DNA of 64,000 nucleotides from Thaumasiovibrio subtropicus (GCF_019703835.1 NZ_AP023055.1:620001-684000); one strand, 5' to 3'. Counted from the first letter of the stretch, positions 1 through 9,412 are shown. The notes: a model not told the origin generated them from the sequence alone. A program made the numbers and translations.

Positions 1-1625
1 TGCTTGTGGTGCCAGTTTTCAGCCTTCAAGTCTTTGACCGTGTGTTGTCGAGTGAAAGTGTCGCCACCCTAAAAGCTTTGCTAGTGATTACACTCTTTCT
101 TCTTTTAATCCAGGGGGTGTTAAGCGCGCTGCGCGACCATCTCGCGCAACGCAATGCACTGCGGTTTGAGGTCAATATGAGTGATGCGCTTTACCGAGAG
201 ATGCTAGGAACAGAAAAGCATAAGCGCGGGTTGTTGAATGACTTACATGAAACGCGATCAGTCTTAATGTCATCGGCATTTATTAGCGCGTTCGACCTAC
301 CGTTTGCCCCCGTGTTTTTAGTGATATTGCAGCTTCTCCACCCGGTATTAGGCGCCATCGGCTTGGTATCTGTGGTTGTCATTCTGGTTATGACTTTGCT
401 TACCGCTTGGCTGCAGCGTGATCACCACCTCGCATTGCAGCTAAGCCAAGGTGAAGTGCGTCAATATCAAGAGGAGATGTTGGCACAAAGTGATAACGTC
501 CGCGTGCAAGGCATGCGTGATGCAGTATTGGCAACGTGGCTAAGCAAATCGCAAATGACACTTTGGTATCTCGCGGCGTTATCTGCCAGTCACGCTAACA
601 TGCAAGCGTTTAATCGCGGGTTACGGATGGTAATGCAGGTCGTTGTGATGGCGGCAGGTGCACTATTGGTTATTCAAGGAGAGCTGGGCGCCGGCGGTAT
701 GATTGCGGCCTCTATCCTACTTGGGCGATTGTTACAGCCTTTTGAGCAACTCATTTCGGGGTATCGGAGTTTGCGGACAGGCTATAAGGCCTATTGTCGC
801 GTCAAGGTTGGGTTTTTTACGCAATCCTCAGAAGCGGACAAGGTGATGATGCCCGATCCACAAGGGCAGTTAGTGTTAAATAAGGTGACTTGGCTGTGTG
901 AGAAGAGCCAGCGCACCTTATTAAGCAATATTCAGTTTCGCTTAGAGGCGAGTCACTGTTTAGGTTTAGTTGGGCCCTCAGGTGCAGGGAAATCTTCGTT
1001 ATGTGATTTAATTGCGGGTGTCACCCGAGCAACGCGAGGGGAAGTTCGTCTCGATGGCGGGCAAATTGAAAACTGGCCGGAGTCGCAGCGCACAACCGTC
1101 GTCGGCTATCTACCGCAACACATACAGTTTATTGCCGCTTCTATCGCTGACAATATTAGCCACCTTTCTCGAGGGAAAGGGGAGGATGTTCAGTTGATAG
1201 AGGCCGCTCAACGGGCTGGTGCGCATGAACTGATTTGTCAGTTGCCGCAGGGTTATGACACGGTGATTGGCGAAGGGGGGTATCCGTTATCCGGTGGACA
1301 AAGGCAGAAGATTGCACTGGCGCGCGCGATTTATTTTAAGCCTCGCTTGCTGATTTTAGATGAGCCTGATGCTTACCTTGACACAGACGGTGAAGCCCAG
1401 TTAGTGCAGCTTCTTTCTTGGTGTAAACAGCAAGGAATGACAGTTATCGTTGTGACGCACAAGTCAGCATTGTTGCGTCTTGCAGATTGGGCCATTTTGT
1501 TACAGCAAGGCCAAATTGCAAAAGCGGGCACAGTACAACATGTTTGTGGTCGCTTACAACCGCAAAGAGGCGGGTCTGTCAATTCGTCTAAGTCCTCTCA
1601 GCCTTCGCAAAACCAAGGAGCATGA
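1..1625 (+). CDS. Type I secretion ABC transporter/ATPase, 5'-truncated by window
   Basis: Inner-membrane ATP-driven exporter of a type I secretion system (PrtD/HlyB-like), expected to work with the HlyD adaptor just downstream and an outer-membrane TolC not present here. The window opens inside the gene: the first residues (VFSLQVFDRVL) match the end of the first membrane segment in this family, so some tens of N-terminal residues are missing. A hydrophobic membrane domain fills about the first 270 visible residues. The ATPase domain follows, with Walker A GPSGAGKSS near residue 322, signature LSGGQRQ and Walker B LLILDEPD. The TGA at 1623-1625 is one base before the next start, so the two genes are almost certainly cotranscribed. 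The likely cargo is the RTX protein at 3082-5853. Confidence 0.9.
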   Translation, partial: LVVPVFSLQVFDRVLSSESVATLKALLVITLFLLLIQGVLSALRDHLAQRNALRFEVNMSDALYREMLGTEKHKRGLLNDLHETRSVLMSSAFISAFDLPFAPVFLVILQLLHPVLGAIGLVSVVVILVMTLLTAWLQRDHHLALQLSQGEVRQYQEEMLAQSDNVRVQGMRDAVLATWLSKSQMTLWYLAALSASHANMQAFNRGLRMVMQVVVMAAGALLVIQGELGAGGMIAASILLGRLLQPFEQLISGYRSLRTGYKAYCRVKVGFFTQSSEADKVMMPDPQGQLVLNKVTWLCEKSQRTLLSNIQFRLEASHCLGLVGPSGAGKSSLCDLIAGVTRATRGEVRLDGGQIENWPESQRTTVVGYLPQHIQFIAASIADNISHLSRGKGEDVQLIEAAQRAGAHELICQLPQGYDTVIGEGGYPLSGGQRQKIALARAIYFKPRLLILDEPDAYLDTDGEAQLVQLLSWCKQQGMTVIVVTHKSALLRLADWAILLQQGQIAKAGTVQHVCGRLQPQRGGSVNSSKSSQPSQNQGA

Positions 1626-1626
1626 G

Positions 1627-2973
1627 ATGCTGCGTTTACTTACCTCACAGCTCTCGGCCGAGCAACGCGAATTAGGTGATGGGCGAGTGCTAATGTTGGG
1701 CCTAGGCCGATTGCAGGCGTCGTTATTGCTTTTTGTCTTATTACTTTTGATAGGCCTATTGGGGTGGGCAAACCTTGCAGTGATCGAAGCTGCGGCTGTT
1801 GCAAGGGGGAAAGTGACGGTTGAAAGCCGCCCTAAAACCATTCAGCACTTAGAAGGCGGGATTGTTCGCCAAATTTGGATTAATGATGGCCAGTATGTCG
1901 AAGCCGGGGATCGGCTTATCTCCTTAGAATCGGCTGCGGCTCGCTCTCAGTTGAATCGGATGGTGGCACGATGGCAAAGCCATCTCGCCAGAGCCAATCG
2001 TTTACAGGCTGAGTTGGCAGGAGCAGAAACCATTCTGTTTTCTGATGCGTTATTAAAGCAGCAAGCGGATGCGCGTGTTGCGGTACTCATGCAAACCCAG
2101 CAACAACTTATGATGCAACGAATGGCGCTGTTTAAAGGTGAGCGGGCCTTACTTGATCAAGAGGCCAGCAATCACCTCAGCCGTCAAAAGGCATTGCACA
2201 GCAAACTCGCTGCTGATCAAAAAAGTCTTCACTACTTGCAGCAGCAAATCGCGATGCATCTTACGTTACTGGCACAAGGTAGTACGTCGAAGTCACGTCT
2301 GCTTGATTTAAAGCGAGAAGCAGCGCGCTTAGCCTCGGTAATCGCAGAGACAAACACTGACATTGTCACCGCAGAGGGCGACTTGGCAGAAACCAAACTC
2401 CATCTCGCCAATATTCACCATGATCAAACGCAACGTATCGCAGAAGAAATGCAGCAGGTTGAAGCGGCGCTCTACGAATTGGAAGAGACGATGTTAGAGG
2501 CGGAAGACCGATTGAGCCGTATCGATATCGTTGCGCCGCAATCTGGCCGAGTTGCAGACCTTAAGGTGTTATCGTCTGGCGAAGTGATCGCGCCGGGGCA
2601 GCCCTTGTTACAGATTGTGCCACAGCAAGAAGCGTTTATCGTTGAAGCCTTTGCTTCCCCGCAAGATATTGATGTGATTCAACAAGGGATGAAAACGCGT
2701 GTCCGATTAACCGCATTAGATCAACGCACTGCCCTCCCCATTAACGGCGAAGTGATCCATGTCGCCGCCAACCAGACCGAACAAGATAACGAGCAAGCGG
2801 GCTATCTCATTAAGGTACGGCTTTTTAAGGAAGAGATTGATACAGAGGTTCATCGTGCTTTGTATCAAGGTATGCCAGCTGAAGTCATGGTGCTACTGGG
2901 TAATCGTACCCCAATGGACTACTTGCTCGACCCTCTCTATGTCACCGCTTACAAAGCGATGCGAGAGCACTAG
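1627..2973 (+). CDS. HlyD-family periplasmic adaptor (membrane fusion protein) of type I secretion
   Basis: Periplasmic adaptor linking the ABC exporter to an outer-membrane channel. The ATG at 1627 is chosen because AAGGAG at 1615-1620 sits 6 bases upstream. The protein is 448 aa, usual for the family. It has a short cytoplasmic N-terminus, one membrane helix (about residues 25-50, LLLFVLLLLIGLLGWANLAV), a lipoyl half-motif (HLEGGIVRQI, DGQYVEAGDRLI), a long Gln/Ala/Leu-rich coiled coil (about 100-295), and a returning lipoyl half and beta-barrel (RIDIVAPQSGRVADL onwards). It lies between the exporter gene and the RTX gene. No TolC-like gene is seen in the window. Confidence 0.92.
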   Translation: MLRLLTSQLSAEQRELGDGRVLMLGLGRLQASLLLFVLLLLIGLLGWANLAVIEAAAVARGKVTVESRPKTIQHLEGGIVRQIWINDGQYVEAGDRLISLESAAARSQLNRMVARWQSHLARANRLQAELAGAETILFSDALLKQQADARVAVLMQTQQQLMMQRMALFKGERALLDQEASNHLSRQKALHSKLAADQKSLHYLQQQIAMHLTLLAQGSTSKSRLLDLKREAARLASVIAETNTDIVTAEGDLAETKLHLANIHHDQTQRIAEEMQQVEAALYELEETMLEAEDRLSRIDIVAPQSGRVADLKVLSSGEVIAPGQPLLQIVPQQEAFIVEAFASPQDIDVIQQGMKTRVRLTALDQRTALPINGEVIHVAANQTEQDNEQAGYLIKVRLFKEEIDTEVHRALYQGMPAEVMVLLGNRTPMDYLLDPLYVTAYKAMREH

Positions 2974-3081
2974 GAAGAGTGAAGGCCAAACCCATCGCGA
3001 GGTGGGGACGGAAAACCACGGGTCTCAACGGGTGAGACAGCCGGGCTATCTCTTGTGACCATGAAAACTGAGGAAATACAC

Positions 3082-5853
3082 ATGGCTGCAGAAGACATCA
3101 AAGGCACAAACCAAGACGATCAACTGACTGGTACAAGTCAGGGCGAGTTTATTCACGGCTATGACGGTGACGACATCATCAATGCTGGTGGTGGAAATGA
3201 TGAGATTCACGGCGGGAAAGGCGATGACGATATTCGTGCCGGGCGTGGCGACGACTTTATTGCGACTGGAAGAGGTTCTGATGAAGTGCGTGGTGGTGCT
3301 GGTAATGACATTATCGAGGCTTGGAATCACACGTTGGACGCGGGTGATGAGCCGGGCGAGTTTGATAATAGTTTAGGCATCGCGAAACAAAAAGATATTG
3401 AAGCGTTAGGCGGCATGTCGTGCATTGATGACGCGATTGCCGGGGGACGTGGTAGTGACTACATCGAAGGTGGTGCAGGCAACGATATCATATACGGTGG
3501 GGGCGGCCCTCAAACACTTGGCGAAAACTTATTCGTTAACGGTGATTTTGAAAACCGTGCAGCAACGGGGACAGTGTTTAACCCACATGGTCATCGATGG
3601 GCGACATATGATGAAATCGAAGGTTGGGCCGCGACTGACTTTGACGCCAGTACCGATGATGGGCTCATTGAACTGCAATATACCCGCGTTGGCGGCGCGC
3701 CAACGACGGGCGCGAATGCCGAACCGAGCAACACGGTACTGGAGTTAGATGCTCACCGCGACCCCGGCTCTGAAGGGGTTTCAAATGCGTCCGTAGGTCA
3801 AGCGATTACGGTCGAGAGTACCGGAAAGTACCGCTTTGAGTTTGACTATGCCGGGCGTAATCGAGGTAATCAAGAGAATGCTTCAGAAACCAGCGAGTTT
3901 TCGGTGATTGTGGATGGTGAAGTGATCATGACGTTCAATCCCGAAAACCAATGGTCGCACTTTGAAATCGATTTACAACTTGATGCAGGGACACATGAGA
4001 TTGTTTTTCAAGCCGGAGGCGTTGAGGATACCTACGGTGCGCTGATTGATAACGTCAGCCTAAGAGAAGTCAAAAAGGACGATATTTTAATTGGCGACAA
4101 TGGCCCGGATTCGGATCTCGCCCACAGTGCAGGTAACGATTTGATGCGCGGCGGTGATGGTGACGACGTGATGATTGGTGACCATTTTGACGCTTACAGT
4201 TACAACGAAAACAGGGGTGAGTTTGAGCTTGATTTTGCAAATGGGCAAGCGGCGGTGATGCCTGCTCAGAATACGGCGGGCAGTTTGCCAGTCTCGGTTA
4301 CTACGGGTGAGCATAGTATGGGCGCACAGGTTGCCATTTCTCGACCCTATGACGGAGCGAGCGGTGACACAGAAATTGGGACGTGGACGGCATACCGTGA
4401 TGGCGTCAAAGTCGCTGAAGGGACGTTTACCGCCGAGGATCTCGCGACAGGGATACAGCCGAGGGTCTCGCCCATCCTCGATGTCTTGGGCATGTTTGAG
4501 ATTGGTCCGGAGCAAACGGGTTGGAAGGCCTTTGATGAATTGATCTTTGAACCCGCGGCAACAAATACCTTTGATGTAGTCAGTGTCGACACTATCTCAT
4601 TGAGTGGAGATGGTAATGACATTATGTACGGTGGACGAGGCGATGACGTCGTGTTGGGAGGGGATAATCAACAAGCCGGTGAAATGATCCCCGAGTTTGT
4701 AGCGACTGAAGGTCAGTTTGATGTCAATGGGTTTCAAGGCCAAATGACCTTGGCCGTCAACGGGTCAGATGCATGGTATAACAATAGTTTAGGCTATTAT
4801 CTGCTCGATGAAGAAGGCCAAGTCATGGAAGCAAACGTCGTGTGGAGTAATGTGAAAACCGCCACGGATGCGTTGACGTTAGATTTTGATTGTCATGACG
4901 TCGATCAGGTCGGGTTGTTTATTGTACCTAATGGAGGGCGGTTAGGTGTCGGAGAGGGAGCTGTGACGCTGGATGCCGAAACGGGATCATTGAGTTCGAA
5001 TGGACAGACATTTACGGCGTTGCTCTCAGAGCCGAGCCATGTTCAGAATGTGGTTAATGGCAACCAAATCGTCCTGAATTGGAATGACAATACCAGTGGG
5101 GACCCGTTCCCGAATGACTACGACTTCAATGACGTGCAAACAACAGTGACCTTTGATTCCGTGTCTACACCCCAAGAAACGCTTTATGGTCGAAAAGGGG
5201 ATGATTGGTTAGATGGTGGTGCCGGTGATGATTTGGTTGTGGGCAATCGCGGTGACGATACCCTGATTGGTGGCACGGGTAATGACACGTTAAAAGGCGG
5301 GTTAGGAAACGATTTGTTGGTTGGTGGAAACGGTATCGACCGGGTCTATGGTGCGAAAGGCAATGATACGTTAGTTATTTCTGGTGATGATGCCACTACG
5401 GACATCTTACACGGTGGGAAAGGTTTTGACGCCTTGGTGAGTGCTGAGTTTGCTTCAGGGCTGGAAGCGGAGGGGTTAAACGTTGATATGACAGCCAGCA
5501 ATATCCATCGGATTGAAGCGGTTGTCGGTTCCGCGGCCAGTGATGATAGTGTCACGCTGAGTCTCGATAAAATAGCCAAGCAGTCTGATGATGTTTTTGG
5601 CTTGAACGCCACAGATAATGGGACGTTTTTTGTCATTGGTGTTGAAGAGGTCAATCTAGACCTTGCTGGTTGGTGTGCGCATGGTGAAAATGCGTTACAA
5701 GCGAATAGCTTAGATGACGCGCTATTGGCGCAGTTAGGCATTGATAGCGGTGATACCCTTTATGAATATACCTTTACTGATGCAATGTCAGGTGAAACAG
5801 TCTTGATCTATAGCGATGAGACGGGGTTGTTTGATTCTGGCTCTCCAATGTAA
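3082..5853 (+). CDS. Large RTX (GGxGxD) calcium-binding protein, putative type I secretion substrate
   Basis: Predicted secreted or surface RTX protein, 923 aa. I chose ATG 3082 because GAGGAAA at 3070-3076 is well placed; in-frame GTG 3055 and ATG 3061 lack such a site. Clusters of GGxGxD-type repeats (GGKGDDDI, GGAGND, GGRGDDVVLGG, GGTGNDTLKGGLGNDLL) occur around residues 20-75, 120-145, 340-370, 515-535 and 700-760. Between them lie a beta-sandwich-like domain (about 148-331, NGDFE, VLELDAH, YRFEFDYAGR, ALIDNVSLRE) resembling DUF642/carbohydrate-binding folds, and a DUF4114-like domain (about 536-691, NSLGYYLLDEEG and DYDFNDVQTTVTF). It is highly acidic with no Sec signal, as expected for a C-terminally targeted type I substrate. 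It may be an adhesin or a lytic enzyme; no catalytic motif is evident. Confidence 0.85.
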   Translation: MAAEDIKGTNQDDQLTGTSQGEFIHGYDGDDIINAGGGNDEIHGGKGDDDIRAGRGDDFIATGRGSDEVRGGAGNDIIEAWNHTLDAGDEPGEFDNSLGIAKQKDIEALGGMSCIDDAIAGGRGSDYIEGGAGNDIIYGGGGPQTLGENLFVNGDFENRAATGTVFNPHGHRWATYDEIEGWAATDFDASTDDGLIELQYTRVGGAPTTGANAEPSNTVLELDAHRDPGSEGVSNASVGQAITVESTGKYRFEFDYAGRNRGNQENASETSEFSVIVDGEVIMTFNPENQWSHFEIDLQLDAGTHEIVFQAGGVEDTYGALIDNVSLREVKKDDILIGDNGPDSDLAHSAGNDLMRGGDGDDVMIGDHFDAYSYNENRGEFELDFANGQAAVMPAQNTAGSLPVSVTTGEHSMGAQVAISRPYDGASGDTEIGTWTAYRDGVKVAEGTFTAEDLATGIQPRVSPILDVLGMFEIGPEQTGWKAFDELIFEPAATNTFDVVSVDTISLSGDGNDIMYGGRGDDVVLGGDNQQAGEMIPEFVATEGQFDVNGFQGQMTLAVNGSDAWYNNSLGYYLLDEEGQVMEANVVWSNVKTATDALTLDFDCHDVDQVGLFIVPNGGRLGVGEGAVTLDAETGSLSSNGQTFTALLSEPSHVQNVVNGNQIVLNWNDNTSGDPFPNDYDFNDVQTTVTFDSVSTPQETLYGRKGDDWLDGGAGDDLVVGNRGDDTLIGGTGNDTLKGGLGNDLLVGGNGIDRVYGAKGNDTLVISGDDATTDILHGGKGFDALVSAEFASGLEAEGLNVDMTASNIHRIEAVVGSAASDDSVTLSLDKIAKQSDDVFGLNATDNGTFFVIGVEEVNLDLAGWCAHGENALQANSLDDALLAQLGIDSGDTLYEYTFTDAMSGETVLIYSDETGLFDSGSPM

Positions 5854-5914
5854 AAAGGGAATACTGAGACGATAACGATAACAACCAGCTGTAAACAGGT
5901 TGTCTCCGGCTATT

Positions 5915-5943
5915 GCGCCAGTGTTTATACTGGCGCTTTTTTG
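5915..5943 (+). terminator. Rho-independent terminator of the type I secretion operon
   Basis: The arms GCGCCAGT (5915-5922) and ACTGGCGC (5929-5936) form a perfect 8-bp stem with a 6-base loop, followed by six T. It lies 62 bases after the RTX stop and just before the end of the convergent racemase gene. Confidence 0.88.
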
Positions 5944-5950
5944 GGGGCCT

Positions 5951-6670
5951 TTATGGCTCGACCTTGTGAGTGGGATGACTTTGGACTGCCATTTCGACGG
6001 CTGCTTGGGCATGGATTGCTGTCGTATCATAGAGAGGTACCGTGGTATCTGCTTGTTGTACTAGCAAAGCAATTTCTGTGCAACCCAAGATCACTGCTTC
6101 CGCACCTGCTGCTTTTAATGCTTCGATGATGGCTAAATACGCCTGTTTGGAGTTTTCACGTACTTCGCCTTGGCAGAGTTCATTGTAAATGACATTGTGT
6201 ACCGTCTCTCTGGCGGACCTGTCTGGTACGATCACGTCAATACCAAAATGCTGTTCAATCCTTTCGCGGTAGAAAGCTTGTTCCATGGTAAATCGGGTGC
6301 CGAGTAAGCCCACTTTTGTAATGCCATTCTGCTGTAAGCGTTCCCCGGTGGCGTCAGCAATGTGCAGTAGCGGGATATGAATAGCGGCTTCGATGTCTGG
6401 GGCGACTTTATGCATCGTATTGGTGCAAATGAGCAAGAAATCGGCACCGCCTGCTTCAACGGATTGTGCCGCTTTACAAAGGATTTTCGCTGTTTCATCC
6501 CATTCGCCAGCATGCTGTAGACGTTCTATCTCTTGGAAATCGACGCTATACATGCAGATCTTGGCGGAGTGTAATTGACCTAAAGACGCTTTCACCCCGC
6601 GGTTTAGTGCTTGATAGTAGCTTACTGTCGACTCCCAACTCATTCCTCCCAGCAACCCTATTGTCTTCAT
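5951..6670 (-). CDS. Aspartate/glutamate racemase family protein (YgeA-like)
   Basis: Cofactor-independent amino-acid racemase of the Asp/Glu/hydantoin racemase superfamily, 239 aa. The N-terminus KTIGLLGGMSWEST is the family hallmark. The two catalytic cysteines are visible in LLICTNTMH and in ILGCTEI. The start at 6670 is preceded by GAGGAGAAGG 5 bases upstream, so an in-frame start further upstream (6709) is unlikely. The closest remembered relative is E. coli YgeA, a broad-spectrum racemase; the true substrate cannot be told from sequence. It is transcribed alone, convergent with the RTX operon. Confidence 0.88.
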   Translation of the reverse strand: MKTIGLLGGMSWESTVSYYQALNRGVKASLGQLHSAKICMYSVDFQEIERLQHAGEWDETAKILCKAAQSVEAGGADFLLICTNTMHKVAPDIEAAIHIPLLHIADATGERLQQNGITKVGLLGTRFTMEQAFYRERIEQHFGIDVIVPDRSARETVHNVIYNELCQGEVRENSKQAYLAIIEALKAAGAEAVILGCTEIALLVQQADTTVPLYDTTAIHAQAAVEMAVQSHPTHKVEP

Positions 6671-6893
6671 TTGCACCTTCTCCTCATTGCATTGTGTCGG
6701 TCCGGGCAATTGGCGAAGCAGGTTGTTCGCGTGCTTTGTCCGGAGAGTTGCTATTTAAAATAGCCTGTTGCTTGACTTGATTCTTGTACAAAACAACCCT
6801 AAATCGACAAAGTGTGTTGAAATGGCAGAGATTTGCGTGCTGGGGTTGGTTAACCACCCTTTGACGATGCAGGCAAGACGGTTGTGCTGGCCG

Positions 6894-7610
6894 TTACACT
6901 TTTTTCAAGGGTGACTTGCTGATCTCACCAATACGTTTAATTGAATCAATTTTTTTCCCATCCCAAATCATTTCAATGTGATAACGCTGATAGACGTCAT
7001 AGACTACTTTGGGTGTAAACATGGCCCAACACGTCCCTCCATCATGACGCACTGAACGGTAGTAGATGCCGGAATAGCACTGCTCTTTTCTCACTTGTCG
7101 GCCAAGCTGTTGTGATTGGCCATAATGGGTTTGATCGTAAATGGGGTCATCAATAGGGTAGGCTGTCACGTCTAGCACATGACTGGCATCAAACTGAAAT
7201 TCGAGAGTGCGTAAAACGATGCGGTCGAACTTTAATCCTTCTACGTTTTGCCAGTATTTTTCTTGGTGATAATAAATCTCAAACAACGCCGTTTGGACAT
7301 CATTTGCGATATATAAAGCACCGAAGCTGCCATCGGCGAAGCGCGTACCATCTCGATTGATATGCGTAAAAGGGGCCACAGCGTAGCTTCTTCCTCGTTT
7401 ACAGTGAAAGGGAATCTCTTCGCTCGCGATAAGCGCGATGTTACCCACTTCTTGTTGAATACGTGGATTGGTCAGCTTTTGCAGTTCATATAAGGCGTCG
7501 AAGTCTTCCGGGCTTGCGACATCCTCGAAAAGGGCGATAGTGGGGTATTTGGAGTTGAGCAAGCGAAAACCTGTTTGCCGTGCTTCCTTGTTCGGTGCGG
7601 ATTTCGTCAT
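6894..7610 (-). CDS. RES-domain toxin (predicted NAD-degrading) of a type II toxin-antitoxin pair
   Basis: Predicted toxin of the RES family, whose studied members (MbcT, Res) degrade NAD+. It is 238 aa, long compared with the roughly 150-aa minimal RES toxins, with an N-terminal extension before the RES fold. Family-like features include FADGSFGALYIANDVQTALF with a following Glu (EIYYH), the Arg in KRGRSYAVAPF, and SVRHDGGTCWAMFTP near the C-terminus. ATG 7610 lies 6 bases beyond the antitoxin stop; an alternative TTG at 7625 would overlap the antitoxin gene. The antitoxin-first order is typical. Activity is inferred from the family. Confidence 0.8.
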   Translation of the reverse strand: MTKSAPNKEARQTGFRLLNSKYPTIALFEDVASPEDFDALYELQKLTNPRIQQEVGNIALIASEEIPFHCKRGRSYAVAPFTHINRDGTRFADGSFGALYIANDVQTALFEIYYHQEKYWQNVEGLKFDRIVLRTLEFQFDASHVLDVTAYPIDDPIYDQTHYGQSQQLGRQVRKEQCYSGIYYRSVRHDGGTCWAMFTPKVVYDVYQRYHIEMIWDGKKIDSIKRIGEISKSPLKKV

Positions 7611-7615
7611 GCCAA

Positions 7616-8020
7616 TTAACCCCAAATGCCTGAGCGAAGTGCATCGATACGTATAGCCACCTCGTAGAGGTCACTGAACTTACCCGAAGCAATAATCGCT
7701 AGCGGTTTTCTGCCTTCAAAGTACGCATTGTGATTGGGCATTGTCATAAACCCGCGCACATTTTCTGGGTTGTCGAAGATAATTCTCAACGCGGAGTGAA
7801 TATTGAGGATGTAGCTCAGCCGTTCAAGTTGGTCGTCATCAAGACGTACTTTTTCGCTGTCTTTTCTGAAGCTATAAAAAGAAGATTTGCTGAGGCGTAG
7901 TATGGATAGCATCTCTGCTTGGGTGCAGCCCCAACCATCCAGGATGACAGTGGCCGCTTTAAAGCCTGCTTCAGCCATCTGCTGTTTACTGATATCGGGC
8001 TGGGTATTTGTCACACTCAT
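7616..8020 (-). CDS. Xre/MbcA/ParS-type antitoxin (DUF2384-like)
   Basis: Predicted antitoxin and autorepressor for the RES toxin directly downstream, 134 aa. The N-terminal half has a helix-turn-helix-like stretch (CTQAEMLSILRLSKSSFYSF). The C-terminal half follows the MbcA/ParS toxin-binding pattern: short helices ending in an NAYFEGRKPLAIIASGK segment, then a helix of aliphatic residues. In this family the small C-terminal domain inserts into the RES active site. Stop TAA 7616-7618 is 5 bases before the toxin ATG, so the pair is translationally coupled. Confidence 0.8.
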   Translation of the reverse strand: MSVTNTQPDISKQQMAEAGFKAATVILDGWGCTQAEMLSILRLSKSSFYSFRKDSEKVRLDDDQLERLSYILNIHSALRIIFDNPENVRGFMTMPNHNAYFEGRKPLAIIASGKFSDLYEVAIRIDALRSGIWG

Positions 8021-8150
8021 TGTGAATATCCTTTTATTGATTCACTAGTTTAATTATGAACATTTTTGTCAATTTTGTCTAAGTTTGGAGTGATGATGAA
8101 TGACGAACGGATCGCAGAGTCGTGATGAAAATAGTCAGGTTGGATACATA

Positions 8151-8414
8151 TATACTCAAGCCACCTCAAGATACAGGTTTCAGAAGCAGACTAGCGATTC
8201 GAGTTCAAGGCAAAGGGGTGAAGGAATGGTTTCCCCTTTCGAGCGCCTTTAACGCAGAAATCGGGGCGCTAGTTGCTTCCCAAAGGGCGAGTTTTCTAGG
8301 CTCGCCACCTTTGTTACTGCTTTTTGATTTAGTCCACTAGACCTTCAAAGCAGTGCCTCGGTGGCAAACCTAGAAATTCTCGCTGAACAAGCATCTTGAG
8401 GTGGCTTGAGTATA
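8151..8414 (-). repeat. CAAG element copy 1, intact 264 bp
   Basis: Non-coding dispersed element with terminal inverted repeats of about 20 bases (TATACTCAAGCCACCTCAAG and its complement). Its length of 264 bp equals the copies at 11999 and 25275; it lies in the opposite orientation to both. The ends carry TATA, consistent with a TA target duplication of the Tc1/mariner or IS630 kind. It carries a short open frame over 8122-8340 that is a by-product of the repeat. It separates the antitoxin promoter region from the EamA gene. Confidence 0.9.
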
Positions 8415-8449
8415 AATCGGGTAAACTCGGGCAGTTTTTGTCGTCTTAC

Positions 8450-8501
8450 ACTCAAGCCACTCGATACGAGAGCTCGCTATCGGGTTATGAGGTGGTTTGA
8501 G
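8450..8501. repeat. Miniature inverted-repeat remnant of the CAAG element
   Basis: ACTCAAGCCAC (8450-8460) and GAGGTGGTTTGAG (8489-8501) are element ends facing each other with only about 28 bases between them. That core contains another dyad (CGATA.GAGAGCTCGC.TATCG). It looks like an element reduced almost to its terminal repeats, 35 bases from the intact copy 1. Confidence 0.6.
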
Positions 8502-8521
8502 CGTTTAACTAGGAGTGATTA

Positions 8522-9406
8522 ATGAGTCGTACCGAGATAGGGCAGAGCGCAGTACTAGGTATTCGTTACATGGTGATATCTGCTATCGGATTTTCGTTGA
8601 TGGCCGTTTGTGTGAAGGCGGTGAGTAATAGCGGTATCCCCCTGTTTGAAATTATTGCAGCAAGGGCATTGATTAGTTTGTCGCTTAGCTATGTGCTAGT
8701 AAGTAAAAAGGGCATCTCTATTTGGGGGAACAATAAGTTCTTACTCGCATGTCGTGGCATTGTCGGGGCGTTGGCATTGATTTGCGTATACGGTGCATTA
8801 ACGGTTTTGCCATTAGCAGAAGCCACTATCATTCAAAACGTGACGCCGATTATCACGTCAGTGATGGCATTTCTATTTCTAAAAGAGAAGGTTCATACCT
8901 CGACGATGATCAGTCTACTGCTGAGCGTCATTGGCGTGGTTGTGATAGTAAAGCCTGATCTCTTTATGGCACCAGATGCGATGGATCTACCTATAGTCGG
9001 TGTGGTAATCGCACTGATTGGCGCTTTAGGAAGCTCTATTGCTTATACCATTGTGAGAAAACTGAGCGGTACTGAAGACCCTTCTGTGATCGTGTTTTAT
9101 TTTCCGCTATTTGCCCTCCCTGTTTCGCTCGTATTGCTTGGTAGTGATTTCGTGATGCCTAATCTCTATCAATTCGTACTTTTGGTTTTAGTTGGCGTAC
9201 TCACACAAGTCGGTCAAGTCTATTTAACCAAAGCGATGAAAGTTGGCTCGGCGAGTAAGACTATGGTGTACTCGTACTTACAAGTTGTGTTCGCCATAGT
9301 ATTTGGTGTGCTGTTTTTTGATGAAATACCAACTTGGACAACCTTGTTAGGCACAGTGTTCATCATTGGTGGCGCGCTGCTAAACTTGTTTAAACGGCCT
9401 GCATAG
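8522..9406 (+). CDS. EamA/DMT-family transporter, 10 membrane segments
   Basis: Inner-membrane drug/metabolite transporter family protein of 294 aa. Two repeated five-helix EamA halves are visible, with family signatures near the end of each half (ATIIQNVTPIITSVMAFLFLKE in the first; a SYLQVVFAIVFGVLFFDE stretch in the second). TAGGAG at 8510-8515 precedes ATG 8522. Substrate unknown; relatives export amino acids, purines or other metabolites. It is a single gene, convergent with the gene at 9413-9922 and only 6 bases from it. Confidence 0.9.
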   Translation: MSRTEIGQSAVLGIRYMVISAIGFSLMAVCVKAVSNSGIPLFEIIAARALISLSLSYVLVSKKGISIWGNNKFLLACRGIVGALALICVYGALTVLPLAEATIIQNVTPIITSVMAFLFLKEKVHTSTMISLLLSVIGVVVIVKPDLFMAPDAMDLPIVGVVIALIGALGSSIAYTIVRKLSGTEDPSVIVFYFPLFALPVSLVLLGSDFVMPNLYQFVLLVLVGVLTQVGQVYLTKAMKVGSASKTMVYSYLQVVFAIVFGVLFFDEIPTWTTLLGTVFIIGGALLNLFKRPA

Positions 9407-9412
9407 CGGTAT

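Noticed and set aside
5788..6129. Small frames around the RTX terminator on both strands
   Set aside because: They overlap the RTX gene end, the terminator and the racemase gene; no ribosome site or conserved pattern.
8122..8340. Open frame of 72 aa, repeated as 79 aa at 12073-12312
   Set aside because: Both lie inside intact CAAG elements in matching positions. They lack ribosome sites, the similarity is explained by the DNA repeat, and other copies break the frame.
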